Positions 51,271 to 58,786 of a DNA stretch of 64,000 bases are shown one piece after another. Below the pieces are notes generated by a model. That model was given only the letters and a program-made list of their open reading frames with translations, searched no databases and was not told the DNA's origin. The translations under genes and the position numbers were made by a program. This DNA is from Micromonospora saelicesensis (GTDB taxonomy: Bacteria; Actinomycetota; Actinomycetes; Mycobacteriales; Micromonosporaceae): NCBI RefSeq assembly GCF_900091575.1, contig NZ_FMCR01000003.1, positions 496,001 to 560,000 on the forward strand, written 5' to 3'. Positions within the stretch are counted from its first letter, which is position 1. Every line of letters starts with the position of its first letter.

Positions 51271-52026
51271 CTACCGGTGCCAGGCGTCGATGGTGCGGAC
51301 GCCGTCGCGGACGACCCGGTCCAGGATGGCGGGGTTGCCGCTGGTGCCCTCCCATCCCTGGTCGTCGAAGACCGTCACCGCGTTGTCGACGCGGGCCACC
51401 GCGATCTGGCTGGACGCGGTGTCGCCGGTGCGTTCGCCGTTCAGGCTCGTCTCGGGCCAGGTCCGGGTCATCAGCAACGACTCGTCGCCGACCCCGGGCA
51501 GTGCCTGACTCTTGACGGTGACGCGGATTCCGGACTGGTCGTACGAGGGGCACGCCTGCACGGCGGTGCGGAGACGGCCCAGGTAACCCGAGGCGCCGTC
51601 GCCGTCGAAGGTGAAGATGGTCTGGTGGATCATCCCCTGCGGCACGTTGCTGGAGGGCTCGCCGGCCTTCTGGTAGGTGACGGTCATCGCGGCGCTCGCG
51701 GTGACCTGCCGGCCGCCGGTGCCGAACTCGTTGCCGCACAGCTTCGGCAGGGCCTCCTCGACGGGCGTCGTCCGTCGGGGAGACTTCCGCAGCTCGGCGG
51801 GCAACTCGACGAAGGCCGAGGTCGGGATGGTCACCGGGGTGCTCGCGCTCGGCGATGGTGGCTCTGTCGGGGGCGCCGACGCCGACGCGGTGGCCGGTGC
51901 GGTGGTCGCCGGGGCCGAGCCGGGCGGATCCTCGGTGGTGGTGCAGCCAGCGGCGAGCGTGACGGCGCCGAGCAGCGCGAGCGCGCGTCGCGTACGGGTC
52001 ACCGGCAGTGGTGTGTATCGGCTCAT
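51271..52026 (-). CDS. Lipoprotein with sensor-type extracellular domain
   Basis: 251 aa; ATG 52026 with GAGGGG upstream. Signal peptide with lipobox LAAGC (Cys at residue 28), then a Thr/Pro/Ser/Ala-rich tether (30-65) and a globular domain of about 185 residues with KLCGNEFG, AVQACPSYDQ and VDNAVTVFDDQGWEG. The paired cysteines and overall shape resemble PknH-type extracellular sensor domains. Ligand unknown. Confidence 0.75.
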   Translation of the reverse strand: MSRYTPLPVTRTRRALALLGAVTLAAGCTTTEDPPGSAPATTAPATASASAPPTEPPSPSASTPVTIPTSAFVELPAELRKSPRRTTPVEEALPKLCGNEFGTGGRQVTASAAMTVTYQKAGEPSSNVPQGMIHQTIFTFDGDGASGYLGRLRTAVQACPSYDQSGIRVTVKSQALPGVGDESLLMTRTWPETSLNGERTGDTASSQIAVARVDNAVTVFDDQGWEGTSGNPAILDRVVRDGVRTIDAWHR

Positions 52027-52141
52027 CGTCACCCCTCGTCTGTCAGTGGGCAGTTCCCTGCCCGGTGTCCAACGAAACGACCACGCCCCGGGCACCGACC
52101 GGACCACCGGAATCGAGGTGTCGTCGCGTCGGCCGGGCCGC

Positions 52142-52147
52142 TAAGCT
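52142..52147 (+). promoter_or_regulatory. Candidate -10 of the argS leader transcript
   Basis: TAAGCT ends 7 nt before the ATG at 52155, the spacing of a leaderless start. The -35 region (GTGTCG at 52118-52123, 18-nt spacer) is poor. Confidence 0.35.
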
Positions 52148-52154
52148 GCCCCGC

Positions 52155-52247
52155 ATGACCAGCGTGATCGCTCAGTGCACCGGACTGTCGTGTGACGTCC
52201 AGGTCGGCGCGGGGCGACGCCGGCGATCCGTCGCCCGCCCGCGCTGA
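52155..52247 (+). CDS. Arginine-rich leader peptide upstream of argS
   Basis: 30-codon ORF. The first 20 codons are unremarkable (MTSVIAQCTGLSCDVQVGAG), then four consecutive Arg codons (CGA CGC CGG CGA, 52215-52226) and two more before the TGA, i.e. six Arg in the last ten residues. The ORF has no Shine-Dalgarno but a -10-like TAAGCT 7 nt upstream, consistent with a leaderless transcript. It ends 120 nt before an arginyl-tRNA synthetase gene. Arg content, position and following hairpins suggest a ribosome-mediated attenuator; this is inference. Confidence 0.5.
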   Translation: MTSVIAQCTGLSCDVQVGAGRRRRSVARPR

Positions 52248-52284
52248 CCTGTTTCCTGCGACCGGCGGATCGAGCCGCCGGTCG
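52207..52284 (+). promoter_or_regulatory. Candidate attenuator hairpins before argS
   Basis: Hairpin 1 spans 52207-52244: GGGCGAC (52212-52218) pairs with GTCGCCC (52230-52236), extended by GCGCG/CGCGC with a 3-nt bulge; it overlaps the Arg codon run, so ribosome stalling there would open it. Hairpin 2 is a perfect 10-bp stem CGACCGGCGG/CCGCCGGTCG (52259-52268, 52275-52284) 12 nt after the leader stop. CCCGCGC (52238-52244) could alternatively pair with GCGCGGG at 52339-52345 near the argS start. Confidence 0.4.
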
Positions 52285-52367
52285 TTCGCTGGTCGTCCTC
52301 GGTCCGCCCGTATCTCCCCGTCAACGGCTCGCGTGACAGCGCGGGTCCGAGCGAGATCGGCGTACTC

Positions 52368-54086
52368 ATGGATCTTGAAAAGTTGTTGTCCGACCGGCTG
52401 GCACCGGCGTTCGCGGCGGTGGCCGGCGGCCCGGTCGACCCGCTCGTGCGGCGGTCTCCGCGTGCGGACTTCCAGTCCGACGCGGCGCTGGCACTGGCCC
52501 GGCGGCTCGGTCGCCCGCCGCGCGACATCGCCGCGGCGGTTCTGGCGCACGCGGTGCTCGACGACGTCGGCGTGTCGGCGGAGGTCTCCGGGCCGGGTTT
52601 CCTCAACCTGAGGGTTACCGATGGGGCCCTGGCCGACCTGGTCGCCGGGCTGGCCGGTGACGCCCGGCTCGGCGTGCCACCGACGGCGACGCCGCAGACC
52701 GTGGTGGTCGACTACTCGGCGCCCAACGTGGCGAAGGAGATGCACGTCGGTCATCTCCGCTCCACAGTCATCGGTGATGCGGCGGTCCGGCTGCTGGACT
52801 GGCTCGGGCACCGGGTGGTGCGGGTCAACCACCTGGGTGACTGGGGGACACCGTTCGGCATGCTGATCGAGCACCTGATCGACCTCGGTGAGGCCGACGC
52901 CGCGCAGAACCTGTCGATGGGGGACCTGGACACCTTCTACCGGGCGGCCCGGGTGAAGTTCGACGCCGACGAGGCGTTCCAGGAACGGTCGCGGCTGCGG
53001 GTGGTCGCGTTGCAGGGCGGTGACGAACGGACCCGCCGGTTGTGGCGGCTGCTGGTGACGCAGTCCGAGCGGTACTTCCTGACCGTGTACGACCTGCTCG
53101 ACGTGACGTTGTCCGCTGCCGACTTTCGGGGCGAGAGCGCCTACAACGACCTGCTCGCGGGCGTCGTCGACGACCTGGACCGGCTAGGGCTGCTGCTGCC
53201 CAGCGGTGGGGCCGGGTGCGTCTTTCCGCCCGGGTTCACCGGCCGGGACGGCGAGCCGTTGCCGCTGATCGTGCGCAAGAGTGACGGTGGGTACGGCTAT
53301 CCGGCCACCGACCTGGCCGCACTGCGGCAGCGCGTCGGCGAGCTGGGCGCTACCCGGCTGCTGTACGTCGTCGGCCTACCGCAGCGGCAGCACTTCGCGA
53401 TGGTGTTCGCCGTCGCTGAGGCGGCCGGCTGGCTCTGCCCGACGGCCCGGGCCGAGCACCTGGGCTTCGGGTCCATCCTCGGCACCGACGGGCGGATGCT
53501 GCGAAGCCGGGCCGGGGAGTCGGTGAAGCTGGTCGGGCTGTTGGAGGAGGCGGTCGCCCGGGCCACCGACCTGGCCCGGAGCAGGAACCCGGAGCTGGAC
53601 GCCGGGACCGCCGACGAGATCGGCCGCGCGGTGGGCATCGGTGCCATCAAGTACGCCGACCTGTCCGTCGACCGGACCAAGGACTACGTCCTGGACTGGG
53701 AACGGATGTTGGCGCTGGACGGCAACACCGCGCCCTACCTTCAGTACGCGTACGCCCGGATCCGGTCCGTGCTGCGGCGGGCCGGGACCGCCGTGCGGCC
53801 GGACGCGCCCATCGTGGTGGCGCAGCCGGCGGAGCGGGCGCTCGCGGTCGAGTTGCTCGGCTTCGCCGGGGTGGTCGGCGAGCTGGAGCGGAGCCTCGAG
53901 TTTCACCAGCTCGCCGGTTACCTGCACCGACTCGCGACCGCGTTCAACGCGTTCTACGAGCGCTGCCCGGTGTTGCGTGCCACGGATGAGCTGCGGGAGA
54001 GCCGGCTGCTGCTGGCCGAGCTGACCGCCCGGACCCTGCGGCAGGGGCTGCACCTGCTCGGCATCCGCACGCTGGAGCGGATGTGA
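52368..54086 (+). CDS. argS: Arginyl-tRNA synthetase
   Basis: 572 aa class I synthetase charging tRNA-Arg. N-terminal Add1 domain (about 1-95), HIGH-type motif in NVAKEMHVGHLRSTV near residue 125, catalytic insertion, and MLRSRAGESVKL near 380 in the place of KMSKS. The anticodon-binding helical domain ends with RQGLHLLGIRTLERM. Length is normal. The ribosome site before ATG 52368 is weak. Preceded by an Arg-rich leader ORF; followed closely by a convergent ArsR gene. Confidence 0.97.
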   Translation: MDLEKLLSDRLAPAFAAVAGGPVDPLVRRSPRADFQSDAALALARRLGRPPRDIAAAVLAHAVLDDVGVSAEVSGPGFLNLRVTDGALADLVAGLAGDARLGVPPTATPQTVVVDYSAPNVAKEMHVGHLRSTVIGDAAVRLLDWLGHRVVRVNHLGDWGTPFGMLIEHLIDLGEADAAQNLSMGDLDTFYRAARVKFDADEAFQERSRLRVVALQGGDERTRRLWRLLVTQSERYFLTVYDLLDVTLSAADFRGESAYNDLLAGVVDDLDRLGLLLPSGGAGCVFPPGFTGRDGEPLPLIVRKSDGGYGYPATDLAALRQRVGELGATRLLYVVGLPQRQHFAMVFAVAEAAGWLCPTARAEHLGFGSILGTDGRMLRSRAGESVKLVGLLEEAVARATDLARSRNPELDAGTADEIGRAVGIGAIKYADLSVDRTKDYVLDWERMLALDGNTAPYLQYAYARIRSVLRRAGTAVRPDAPIVVAQPAERALAVELLGFAGVVGELERSLEFHQLAGYLHRLATAFNAFYERCPVLRATDELRESRLLLAELTARTLRQGLHLLGIRTLERM

Positions 54087-54107
54087 CGAGCCAGCCTTCC
54101 GCCCCGG

Positions 54108-54479
54108 TCAGCGGGCCCTCTTCGTCGCCCGCTTCCGGGGCGGCGTCAACAGGTCGGCGATCTGCGCGATCGCGGCGGGCACCAGGCGGTAGTACGCCCA
54201 GACCCCGCGCTTGTCGCGTTCGAGTAGGCCGGCCTCGGTGAGGATCCGAAGGTGATGACTCACCGTCGGCTGGGAGAGATTGAGCGCCGCGGTGAGGTCA
54301 GTCACTGACGCCTCACCTTCCGGCGCGGACTGGATCAGGCTGAGCAACCGGAGTCGCGCCGGATCGGCGAAGGCCTTCAGCACCCCCGCTAGCCGCTCGG
54401 CATCGGCCCGCTTGATGGGATCGCCGGTGAGCGGCGAGATCGCAGGCATGGCAGTTTTCGCAGTTCCCACGCCTGCCAT
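54108..54479 (-). CDS. ArsR/SmtB-family transcriptional regulator
   Basis: 123 aa from ATG 54479 (ATG 54449 is an alternative). Winged helix with FADPARLRLLSLIQ near 37, SVTDLTAALNLSQPTVSHHLRILTEAGLLERD (residues 59-90 region) and wing RGVWAYYRLVP. The alpha-3 ELCVCDL metal motif is missing, so metal sensing cannot be claimed. No obvious target next to it. Confidence 0.9.
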   Translation of the reverse strand: MAGVGTAKTAMPAISPLTGDPIKRADAERLAGVLKAFADPARLRLLSLIQSAPEGEASVTDLTAALNLSQPTVSHHLRILTEAGLLERDKRGVWAYYRLVPAAIAQIADLLTPPRKRATKRAR

Positions 54480-54596
54480 AGTGACACCAACACCATCAAT
54501 AAACCGGCAGATCCGGCACCAGCCCTCCGATGGCGTCCGGATGGCGCAACGGAACCACCGAATGTGAGTCGAACGTCGACGTCCGTGGTGGCACAC

Positions 54597-54632
54597 GGGC
54601 CGTGTGGAGCTTCGGGAAGCTCCACACGGCCC
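54597..54632. terminator. Terminator hairpin of the xylanase gene
   Basis: Perfect 16-bp stem (54597-54612 with 54617-54632) and a 4-nt loop, beginning 6 nt after the xylanase stop codon (54639) in the direction of transcription. Confidence 0.75.
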
Positions 54633-54638
54633 CGGGCG

Positions 54639-55832
54639 TCAACGGCGGGGTTTGGGTGCGATGCGGGGCAGGACGTACGGCGGCCCTGCGAAGATCAGGT
54701 CCGACTTCAACTCCTGGTACGCCCGCTTGGGCTGGTAGTTCTCGTCGTAGATGGTGGCCAGGCCCTCCGGCGGGTCGTCGAACCAGCCCGGCACCCACGA
54801 ATGGTTGTCACTGAAACCCCAGACCGTGTACGACAGGCAGCTCCGCACGGCGAGGCACGCCTTCATCAGCACGCTGAAGTTTGCGGCCGACGCCTGTAGC
54901 CGGGGGTTGATCTCCTCCGAGTTGCCGGCCTGGACGCCCTCCGTCAGCTGGCTGCGGACGTCGACCTCGGTGAACGCGGTCGCGACGCCGAGCCCGCTGA
55001 ACTTCTTCAGCGCGGCGGTCACCTGGAGGGTGTCGAAGTTGCCGTACTGGGTGCCGAGGTGCCCCTGGGAGCCGACGCCGTCGATCGGGACGCCCTGGGC
55101 GCGCAGGCTCTTGGTCATGTCGTACACGAACTGGGTCTTGTCGTCCGCCGGGTTGCCCGAGCCGAACGCCTCGATGTTGTAGTCGTTGTAGAACAGCAGG
55201 GCCTTGGGGTCGGCGGCCCGAGCCCAGCGGAACGCGTCGGCTATGTAGCCGGGCCCGAGGTTCTGCGCCCAGAATCCCTTGTAGTGCAGGGTCGACGGGG
55301 TGTCCCACGGGTCGCTGACGGCCTCGTTGACAACGTCCCACTGCCAGATCTTGCCCTTGTAGCGGTTCACGACGGTGGTGATGTGCTTGCGCAGCAGCTC
55401 GCGCAGCTCCTGCTTGCTGATGGAGCCGTCGGCGACGCCGCTGGTCAACCAGGCGGGCAGCTGGTTGTGCCAGACCAGCACGTGACCGCGCACGCTCTGC
55501 CGGTTGCGCTTGGCGAAGTCGACGAACTGGTCGGCCGGCCCCCAGTTGTAGGCGCCGCGGGTGGGCTCCAGGCTCTCCCACTTCATGACGTTCTCGGCGG
55601 TGACCGAGGCGAACTCCGAGGAGACCAGCTTGCGGTACTGCGGGTCGCTGGCGTCGTTGAGGGCATCCATGCTGACCGCGGTGCCGACGTGCAGGCCATG
55701 GCGCAGGCCGAGGGTGCCGAGGCTCTGCGTCGTGGGGTCGTACGGTCGACTCGCGGTCGCCGGCACCGTGTTCAGCGTGGCGATGGTCGCGACGGCGACC
55801 AGGCCGACGGTCGACCACTGTCTTAACTTCAT
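54639..55832 (-). CDS. Secreted endo-1,4-beta-xylanase (GH10)
   Basis: 397 aa; ATG 55832 with GGAAGGGAAGG upstream; signal peptide to about residue 27. A single GH10 TIM barrel without binding module: substrate-subsite motifs VTAENVMKWE and GHVLVWHNQLP, acid/base Glu in WDVVNEAVSD near 161, nucleophile Glu in AFTEVDVR near 282 and WGFSDNHSW near 350. Cleaves xylan backbone outside the cell. A CGAAACTTTCG site and heptamer repeats lie about 220-300 bp upstream. Confidence 0.96.
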   Translation of the reverse strand: MKLRQWSTVGLVAVATIATLNTVPATASRPYDPTTQSLGTLGLRHGLHVGTAVSMDALNDASDPQYRKLVSSEFASVTAENVMKWESLEPTRGAYNWGPADQFVDFAKRNRQSVRGHVLVWHNQLPAWLTSGVADGSISKQELRELLRKHITTVVNRYKGKIWQWDVVNEAVSDPWDTPSTLHYKGFWAQNLGPGYIADAFRWARAADPKALLFYNDYNIEAFGSGNPADDKTQFVYDMTKSLRAQGVPIDGVGSQGHLGTQYGNFDTLQVTAALKKFSGLGVATAFTEVDVRSQLTEGVQAGNSEEINPRLQASAANFSVLMKACLAVRSCLSYTVWGFSDNHSWVPGWFDDPPEGLATIYDENYQPKRAYQELKSDLIFAGPPYVLPRIAPKPRR

Positions 55833-56051
55833 GTGCCTTCCCTTCCAGACGATCAATAGATAGACGTCGATCTAGGAGGTGAGGGTTCGGTGTTGACGGG
55901 CGGGAAGCCGATCGGGTCGGGTGGCGCCGGTAGTTCCGGCCGGAAACCGGAAACTTGCTCGAAACGTTAAGCCGATCTATGTCTGGGCGTCAACGCTGAA
56001 AACTTCCGGAAATTCATCACATGACCTGCCCAGCGCTGAGTGGCCAGCGGT

Positions 56052-56062
56052 CGAAACTTTCG
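56052..56062. promoter_or_regulatory. CGAAA-N-TTTCG operator-like site
   Basis: Perfect palindrome CGAAACTTTCG, the form described for xylanase-operon repressors in Streptomyces. It lies 220 nt upstream of the xylanase ATG and abuts the heptamer array. Two imperfect relatives (GGAAACTTGC, CTCGAAACG) occur at 55945-55965. Confidence 0.5.
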
Positions 56063-56063
56063 G

Positions 56064-56133
56064 CGACCGGCGACCGGCGACCGGCGACCGGCGACCGGCG
56101 ACCGGCGACCGGCGACCGGCGACCGGCGACCGG
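56064..56133. repeat. Heptanucleotide tandem array (CGACCGG)10
   Basis: Ten uninterrupted perfect copies of the 7-mer, 70 bp, preceded by a partial CGG. It lies between the xylanase promoter region and the PIG-L gene end. All six frames stay open through it because 21 nt is an exact codon multiple. Copy number is likely to vary. Confidence 0.95.
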
Positions 56134-56220
56134 TTCGCGTGGTGAGGTCATCGCGGCGCACTCCACCAGGCATCGTCGACCCGGTGGCCGACGATGCCTG
56201 GTGGCGCTACGGAAGGGTGA

Positions 56221-57057
56221 TCAGCGCAGACCGGCGAAGAGGTCGTCCTCGGGGGTCGGCGCGCCCGTCCGGTCGCGGACCCGCACCCGCACGAAGGTCT
56301 CCACGCCCATCAGCTCGGTGAACCGCTCCTGGCCCAGTTGCAGGAAGAAGATGTTCTCGGTCTGACTGGCGTGCGTGGCCAGCGCGTCGAACTTCTGGGC
56401 GCCGTACTTGCTCGTGTCGACCCAGGTGGTGATCTCGTCGTCGGGCAGGCCGAGCTGCGGCCCCGGCTCCGTCGCCGCGTCCGGCTCGGCCCACTCGACG
56501 CCGAGCTCCTTCATGATCCGGCCGAACTCCGCGAACGCCGTACGCGGCACCGTGGTCCAGTAGACCTTCGCCGGGACGTCCGTCTGCTCGACGGCGGCCA
56601 TGGTGATCCGATGGGCCTGGATGTGGTCCGGGTGGCCGTAGAAACCGTTCTCGTCGTACGTGACGATCACGTCCGGCTGGTACCGCCGAATCAGCTCGGC
56701 GAGCCGGGCCGCCGCCTCGGACACCGGTGTCGTCCAGAACGCGCCGGGCAGGTCGTTGGTGGGCCAGCCCATCATCCCGGAGTCGGCGTAGCCGAGCGTC
56801 TCCAGGTGGGTGACGTTCAGCGTGGCGCAGCTGGCCTCCAGCTCGGCCTGGCGCATCGCCACCACGGCCGCCGGGTCGTGCCCCTCCTCGCCCGGCTTGA
56901 CCCCACCCGGGCCGTCCCCACATCGCCCGTCGGTGCAGGTAACCAGCACTGTGGTGACCCCCTCGGCGGCATAGCGGGCAAGGACGCCGCCGGTGCTCGT
57001 CGCCTCGTCGTCGGGGTGGGCGTGAACCGCCATCAGGGTCAGAGGTCGCTCAGCCAT
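56221..57057 (-). CDS. PIG-L (LmbE) family deacetylase, mycothiol type
   Basis: 278 aa zinc hydrolase. Zinc motif AHPDDEAT at residues 13-20, TYDENGFYGHPDH near 135 with the third ligand His. Overall like MshB/Mca, which deacetylate GlcNAc-inositol or cleave mycothiol conjugates; which of the two it does is not decided. TAGGGT ends 6 nt before the ATG and there is no Shine-Dalgarno, so the mRNA is probably leaderless. Divergent from an alpha/beta hydrolase gene. Confidence 0.88.
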   Translation of the reverse strand: MAERPLTLMAVHAHPDDEATSTGGVLARYAAEGVTTVLVTCTDGRCGDGPGGVKPGEEGHDPAAVVAMRQAELEASCATLNVTHLETLGYADSGMMGWPTNDLPGAFWTTPVSEAAARLAELIRRYQPDVIVTYDENGFYGHPDHIQAHRITMAAVEQTDVPAKVYWTTVPRTAFAEFGRIMKELGVEWAEPDAATEPGPQLGLPDDEITTWVDTSKYGAQKFDALATHASQTENIFFLQLGQERFTELMGVETFVRVRVRDRTGAPTPEDDLFAGLR

Positions 57058-57246
57058 GCCATCACCCTACGGTCATCCGGCTACGGCCCCACGACCTCCA
57101 TCCCGACGATCTGCGGGAGCGGGCATCTTACCCAGTGCGGCATCCGTCGAGCGGTCCTTGTGCGATCGGCGCTCAGGCTCAGGGCAGGTCGCTAGATTCG
57201 GGCCTGATCGGCACATCCGAGCAGGTCCGGACGCGGGGAGAAGTCG

Positions 57247-58152
57247 ATGGCAAGGGCCACTGGCGGGTTCACCGACCTGCGACAGGTCGAGGCCGGTGTC
57301 CTGAACGTCGGATACGTGGACGCCGGGCCGCCCGACGGGGACGCGGTGATCCTCCTGCACGGGTGGCCCTACGACATCCACAGCTTCGCCGACGTCGTGC
57401 CGCTGCTCACCGCCGCCGGTCAGCGGGTCGTCGTCCCGTACCTGCGGGGCTACGGCACGACCCGGTTCCTGTCCGCCGACACCATGCGAAACGGTGAACC
57501 GGCGGCCATGGGGCTCGACCTCATCGCCCTGATGGACGCCCTGAACATCGACACCGCGAAGCTCGCCGGGTTCGACTGGGGCGCGCGGACCGCCGATGTC
57601 GTCGCCGCGCTGTGGCCCGAACGCTGCCGGGGTCTGGTCTCGGTGAGCGGCTACCTGATCGACGGGCAGAAGTCGGGCACGGTCCCGTTGCCGCCGAAGG
57701 CGGAGTTCGCGTGGTGGTACCAGTACTACTTCGCCACCGAGCGCGGTCGGGAAGGGTACGACAAGAACCGGCGCGACTTCGCCAAGCTGATCTGGCACAC
57801 CGCGTCCCCCAGATGGACGTTCGACGACGCGACGTTCGACCGCAGTGCGGTGGCGCTCGACAACCCCGATCACGTCGACATCGTCATCCACAACTACCGC
57901 TGGCGGCTGGCCCTCGCCGACGGCGAGCCGCAGTACGCGGAGATCGAGGAGCGCCTGGCCGCGAAGCCGAAGATCACGGTGCCCAGCATCTCGCTGGAGG
58001 GCGATGCCAACGGTGCGCCGCACCTGGAGCCCACCGTCTACGGCAAGCAGTTCGCCGGCCCGTACGAGCACCGGACCGTCGGGGGCGGTGTCGGGCACAA
58101 CCTGCCGCAGGAGGCACCGCAGGCATTCGCGGACGCGGTGCTGGAAGTCTGA
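57247..58152 (+). CDS. Alpha/beta-fold hydrolase, epoxide-hydrolase-like
   Basis: 301 aa; GGGGAGAAG upstream of ATG 57247. Oxyanion motif LLHGWPYDIHSF near residue 36, nucleophile Asp in AGFDWGARTAD near 108 (GxDxG elbow, hence epoxide hydrolase or dehalogenase type rather than esterase), and catalytic His in GGGVGHNLPQEAP near 284. Substrate unknown. Convergent with the prfH gene, 4 nt apart. Confidence 0.88.
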   Translation: MARATGGFTDLRQVEAGVLNVGYVDAGPPDGDAVILLHGWPYDIHSFADVVPLLTAAGQRVVVPYLRGYGTTRFLSADTMRNGEPAAMGLDLIALMDALNIDTAKLAGFDWGARTADVVAALWPERCRGLVSVSGYLIDGQKSGTVPLPPKAEFAWWYQYYFATERGREGYDKNRRDFAKLIWHTASPRWTFDDATFDRSAVALDNPDHVDIVIHNYRWRLALADGEPQYAEIEERLAAKPKITVPSISLEGDANGAPHLEPTVYGKQFAGPYEHRTVGGGVGHNLPQEAPQAFADAVLEV

Positions 58153-58156
58153 GTCG

Positions 58157-58786
58157 CTAGCCTCCCGTTCGTCGGGGCGTTGGACGTTCCACCCGCACCG
58201 GATCGCCGCGAACCAGCCCGTCGTGGATGCGCCACCGGGCGGTGGTGACGGCACGCCGCGCCGCCTCGTCGCCCTGCTCGATGCGTTGGCGCAGCAGGTC
58301 GAGGGCGATCCGGCGGTTGAGGCTGAACTGCCGCTCCTCGTCCACCACGACCACCAGGCCCGAGGGGCGGTGCCTTGCGCGTACCGCCGTGCTGGCTTTG
58401 TTCCGGTGCTGACCACCCGGCCCGCCGGTGCGGCAGGCGACGATGTCGACGTCCGCCTCGCGAAACGTCGTCGGCGGGGCGTCCCGTTCGGGCGGCTGGG
58501 CGGTGACGTACCAGTTCTTCCGGCCGGTGCCCGACCGGTACGGGCTCGGGGCCTGCCAGCACAGCGTTCCGGTCCACGAGGCCGCGAACGCCTCGGCGTC
58601 GACGCCGGAGATCCGGATCAGGACCGACCGGTAGGTGCCGGTGCGGTCACCGGGAATCGCCTCGACCTGCTGGATCGTCAGACCTCGGCGGACGCCCTCG
58701 CCCCGCAGACGGTGCAGCAGTTGATTCAGTGCCCAGGCGCACTCCTGCGGCCCACGCCCGGCCGACATCAGCAGGAACGTGGTCAC
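58157..58786 (-). CDS. prfH: Peptide chain release factor-like protein PrfH
   Basis: 209 aa. Carries the GGQ peptidyl-hydrolysis motif (TGGPGGQHRNKAST near residues 119-132) but is much shorter than RF1/RF2 and lacks the codon-recognition domain, as PrfH does. GTG start overlaps the rtcB stop by 4 nt. PrfH is known to act on ribosomes with damaged 16S decoding centres, releasing the nascent chain so that RtcB can reseal the RNA. Confidence 0.93.
   Translation of the reverse strand: MTTFLLMSAGRGPQECAWALNQLLHRLRGEGVRRGLTIQQVEAIPGDRTGTYRSVLIRISGVDAEAFAASWTGTLCWQAPSPYRSGTGRKNWYVTAQPPERDAPPTTFREADVDIVACRTGGPGGQHRNKASTAVRARHRPSGLVVVVDEERQFSLNRRIALDLLRQRIEQGDEAARRAVTTARWRIHDGLVRGDPVRVERPTPRRTGG

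Noticed and set aside
56064..56133. Heptamer array considered as part of a coding region (repeat RPATGD)
   Set aside because: Every frame is open through any 7-mer array without stops; flanking sequence lacks coding bias and a start signal.
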